Source: Candidatus Bathyarchaeota archaeon (GTDB taxonomy: Archaea > Thermoproteota > Bathyarchaeia > 40CM-2-53-6). Taken from it: 5,222 nucleotides of DNA. Below the pieces are notes generated by a model, which did not search any database, had not been told where the DNA came from, and saw nothing but the letters and a program-made list of their open reading frames with translations. Below are positions 4,053 through 5,222 of this stretch, piece after piece. A program made the position numbers and the translations under genes. The stretch is from NCBI GenBank assembly GCA_005888675.1, contig VBBA01000056.1:1-5222 (forward strand), given 5' to 3'. The stretch's first letter is position 1. Every line of letters begins with the position of its first letter.

Positions 4053-5222
4053 CTAGTCAGCATGACCACCAGGTGGCCCTGGCGGCGCCGGCGGCGGCTT
4101 AGCCGCAGCGATTACATCGTCGATACGCAGTATCATTGAGGCAACCTCTGAGGCTGAGCGTACAGCGTGCTCCTTGACCTTCACGGGTTCCAAAACACCC
4201 TCTTCCATCATGTCCACGATCTTTCCAGTATGTACGTTGACTCCGTTCCACAACCCCTTGGACTCGTGTGCCGATCTCAAGCCTACCATAATATCGATCG
4301 GATGAAGCCCAGCATTGTCCGCCAGTGTTCTCGGGATTGACTCGAAAGATTCTGCAAATGCCTCGACTGCCAACTGCTCTCTTCCTCCGATCTTTGTCGC
4401 ATAATCTCGCAACCGTTTCGCCAACTCCATCTCCACTGCTCCTCCTCCTCCGACTATCTTGTTCTTGCGAACAACATCGATCAGCACGTACAAGGCATCT
4501 TTCAAGGCCCTTTCTGCCTCGTCAACAAGCCTTTCTAGTCCAGCCCGGATCAAGATGCTAACCGCCTTCGGGTCCTTGGCCTCCTCAATGAATATCATCT
4601 TGTCATTACCAATCTTTCGCTCTTCAACTCTGCCTGCAAAGCCAAGATCTTCTTTCTGAAGATCATCTAGATTGGTCACTATCTTTGCGCCAGTGGCCTT
4701 CGATAGCTTCTCGATATCGGATTTCTTGATCCTGCGCGCAGCCAAGATTCCGTACCGGGCGAGGAATGACTGCGCGACCTCATCTATCCCTTTCTGACAA
4801 AGTACAACGTTCGCACCCGACCCTTTGATCTTTTCAGCCATCTCTTTCATCAGATGCGTTTCCTCGTCTAGGAAAGCCTGCATCTGTTGTGGATTCGAGA
4901 TTTTGATCTCCGCACTAAACTCCGTCTTCTCGATCTCCATCGGAGTGTCCAGTAATGCAATCTTGGCATTTTCTATTCTCTTCGGCATGCCAGGATGGAC
5001 AACTTCCTTGTCAATGATAACCCCTCTTACCAGTGAAGTGTCGAGGAGGCTCTTTCCCTCCTTCTTCACGAGTTGGATATTGTCAATGTCCGCCGTGTAA
5101 GCGTCGCCTCGCTTCTCCATAACTTGCGTGACGGCTTCAACCGCAATATTGGCAAAATGTTCCGTGCCAGAGCCCAGCCCCTTACCATGCATCGCAGTAA
5201 TAGCGATCTTCCGAAGAGATTC
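4053..5222 (-). CDS. Thermosome subunit (group II chaperonin), N-terminus outside window
   Basis: This is the C-terminal 389 residues of a group II chaperonin subunit, usually ~540-555 long, so about 150-160 residues including the N-terminal ATP-binding motif lie beyond 5222. Thermosomes form double-ring, lid-closing cytosolic folding machines. In the fragment, residues 1-15 (ESLRKIAITAMHGKG) are intermediate-domain sequence. The substrate-binding apical domain spans roughly 70-205, and the equatorial return starts near 220. KDAL (241-244) retains the conserved Asp of the group II ATPase site, and GGGGAVEMELAKRL (258-271) and NAGLHPIDIMVGL (303-315) are signatures. The usual RGGTE-like motif reads RAGLE (226-230). 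The tail is Pro/Gly-rich (PPPAPPGPPGGHAD) rather than a GGM repeat. The stop is TAG at 4055-4053. The frame reads open to the window edge through ATG 5192, which is internal and not the start. It is upstream of, and co-directional with, the tRNA. Confidence 0.95.
   Translation of the reverse strand, partial: ESLRKIAITAMHGKGLGSGTEHFANIAVEAVTQVMEKRGDAYTADIDNIQLVKKEGKSLLDTSLVRGVIIDKEVVHPGMPKRIENAKIALLDTPMEIEKTEFSAEIKISNPQQMQAFLDEETHLMKEMAEKIKGSGANVVLCQKGIDEVAQSFLARYGILAARRIKKSDIEKLSKATGAKIVTNLDDLQKEDLGFAGRVEERKIGNDKMIFIEEAKDPKAVSILIRAGLERLVDEAERALKDALYVLIDVVRKNKIVGGGGAVEMELAKRLRDYATKIGGREQLAVEAFAESFESIPRTLADNAGLHPIDIMVGLRSAHESKGLWNGVNVHTGKIVDMMEEGVLEPVKVKEHAVRSASEVASMILRIDDVIAAAKPPPAPPGPPGGHAD

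Noticed and set aside
4325..5100. Rightward frames inside the thermosome gene
   Set aside because: They are antisense shadows; the minus strand encodes a clear chaperonin throughout.
1..5222. A CRISPR array, mobile element or defence system
   Set aside because: No spaced direct repeats, transposase or integrase, or recognisable defence domains are present; the genes are housekeeping types.

Overview
The window is archaeal. It carries a group II chaperonin (thermosome) subunit, an archaeosine-type tRNA-guanine transglycosylase, an Sm-like archaeal protein, an archaeal Fap7/AK6-type nucleotide kinase, a PAC2-family protein, and a tRNA gene interrupted by two short bulge-helix-bulge (BHB) introns. 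Several introns outside the anticodon loop, TTG start codons and intermediate base composition fit the TACK side of the archaea (Thaumarchaeota/Bathyarchaeia/Crenarchaeota-like). I cannot name a genus from sequence alone.

Layout, left to right. Bases 1-187 lack a long gene. They hold a strong interrupted inverted repeat (32-85), a possible start of a leftward gene that leaves the window (from 116 or 53), and a promoter-like TTTAAG box and ribosome binding site for the next gene. A PAC2-family gene runs rightward at 188-889. It meets, with no spare base, the end of a leftward gene train read from the right: Fap7-like kinase (3769-3197), small zinc-ribbon protein (3206-2982), Sm-like protein (2925-2491) and tgtA (2461-890). 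Immediately upstream of that train, 19 bases away and on the same strand, is the interrupted tRNA-Glu(CUC) gene (3915-3789). A 137-base gap with the tRNA promoter and possible terminator signals separates it from a thermosome gene whose first ~150 residues lie outside the window (5222-4053).

Theme. Much of the minus-strand block concerns RNA and ribosome biogenesis: a tRNA, an enzyme that modifies G15 of tRNAs, an Sm-like RNA-binding protein, and a small-subunit maturation factor. The PAC2 and thermosome genes at the edges are protein-assembly functions.

The most notable item is the tRNA-Glu(CUC). It has no intron at the usual 37/38 site. It has a 23-nt intron in the D-loop just before A21 and a 26-nt intron in the T-loop between positions 59 and 60. 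Each fits a strict BHB (4-bp central helix, two 3-nt bulges), and removing both restores a canonical tRNA with an encoded CCA end. BHB introns outside the anticodon loop are a known archaeal phenomenon, so this is an unusual example rather than a new kind of system. I found no CRISPR array, insertion sequence or defence system.
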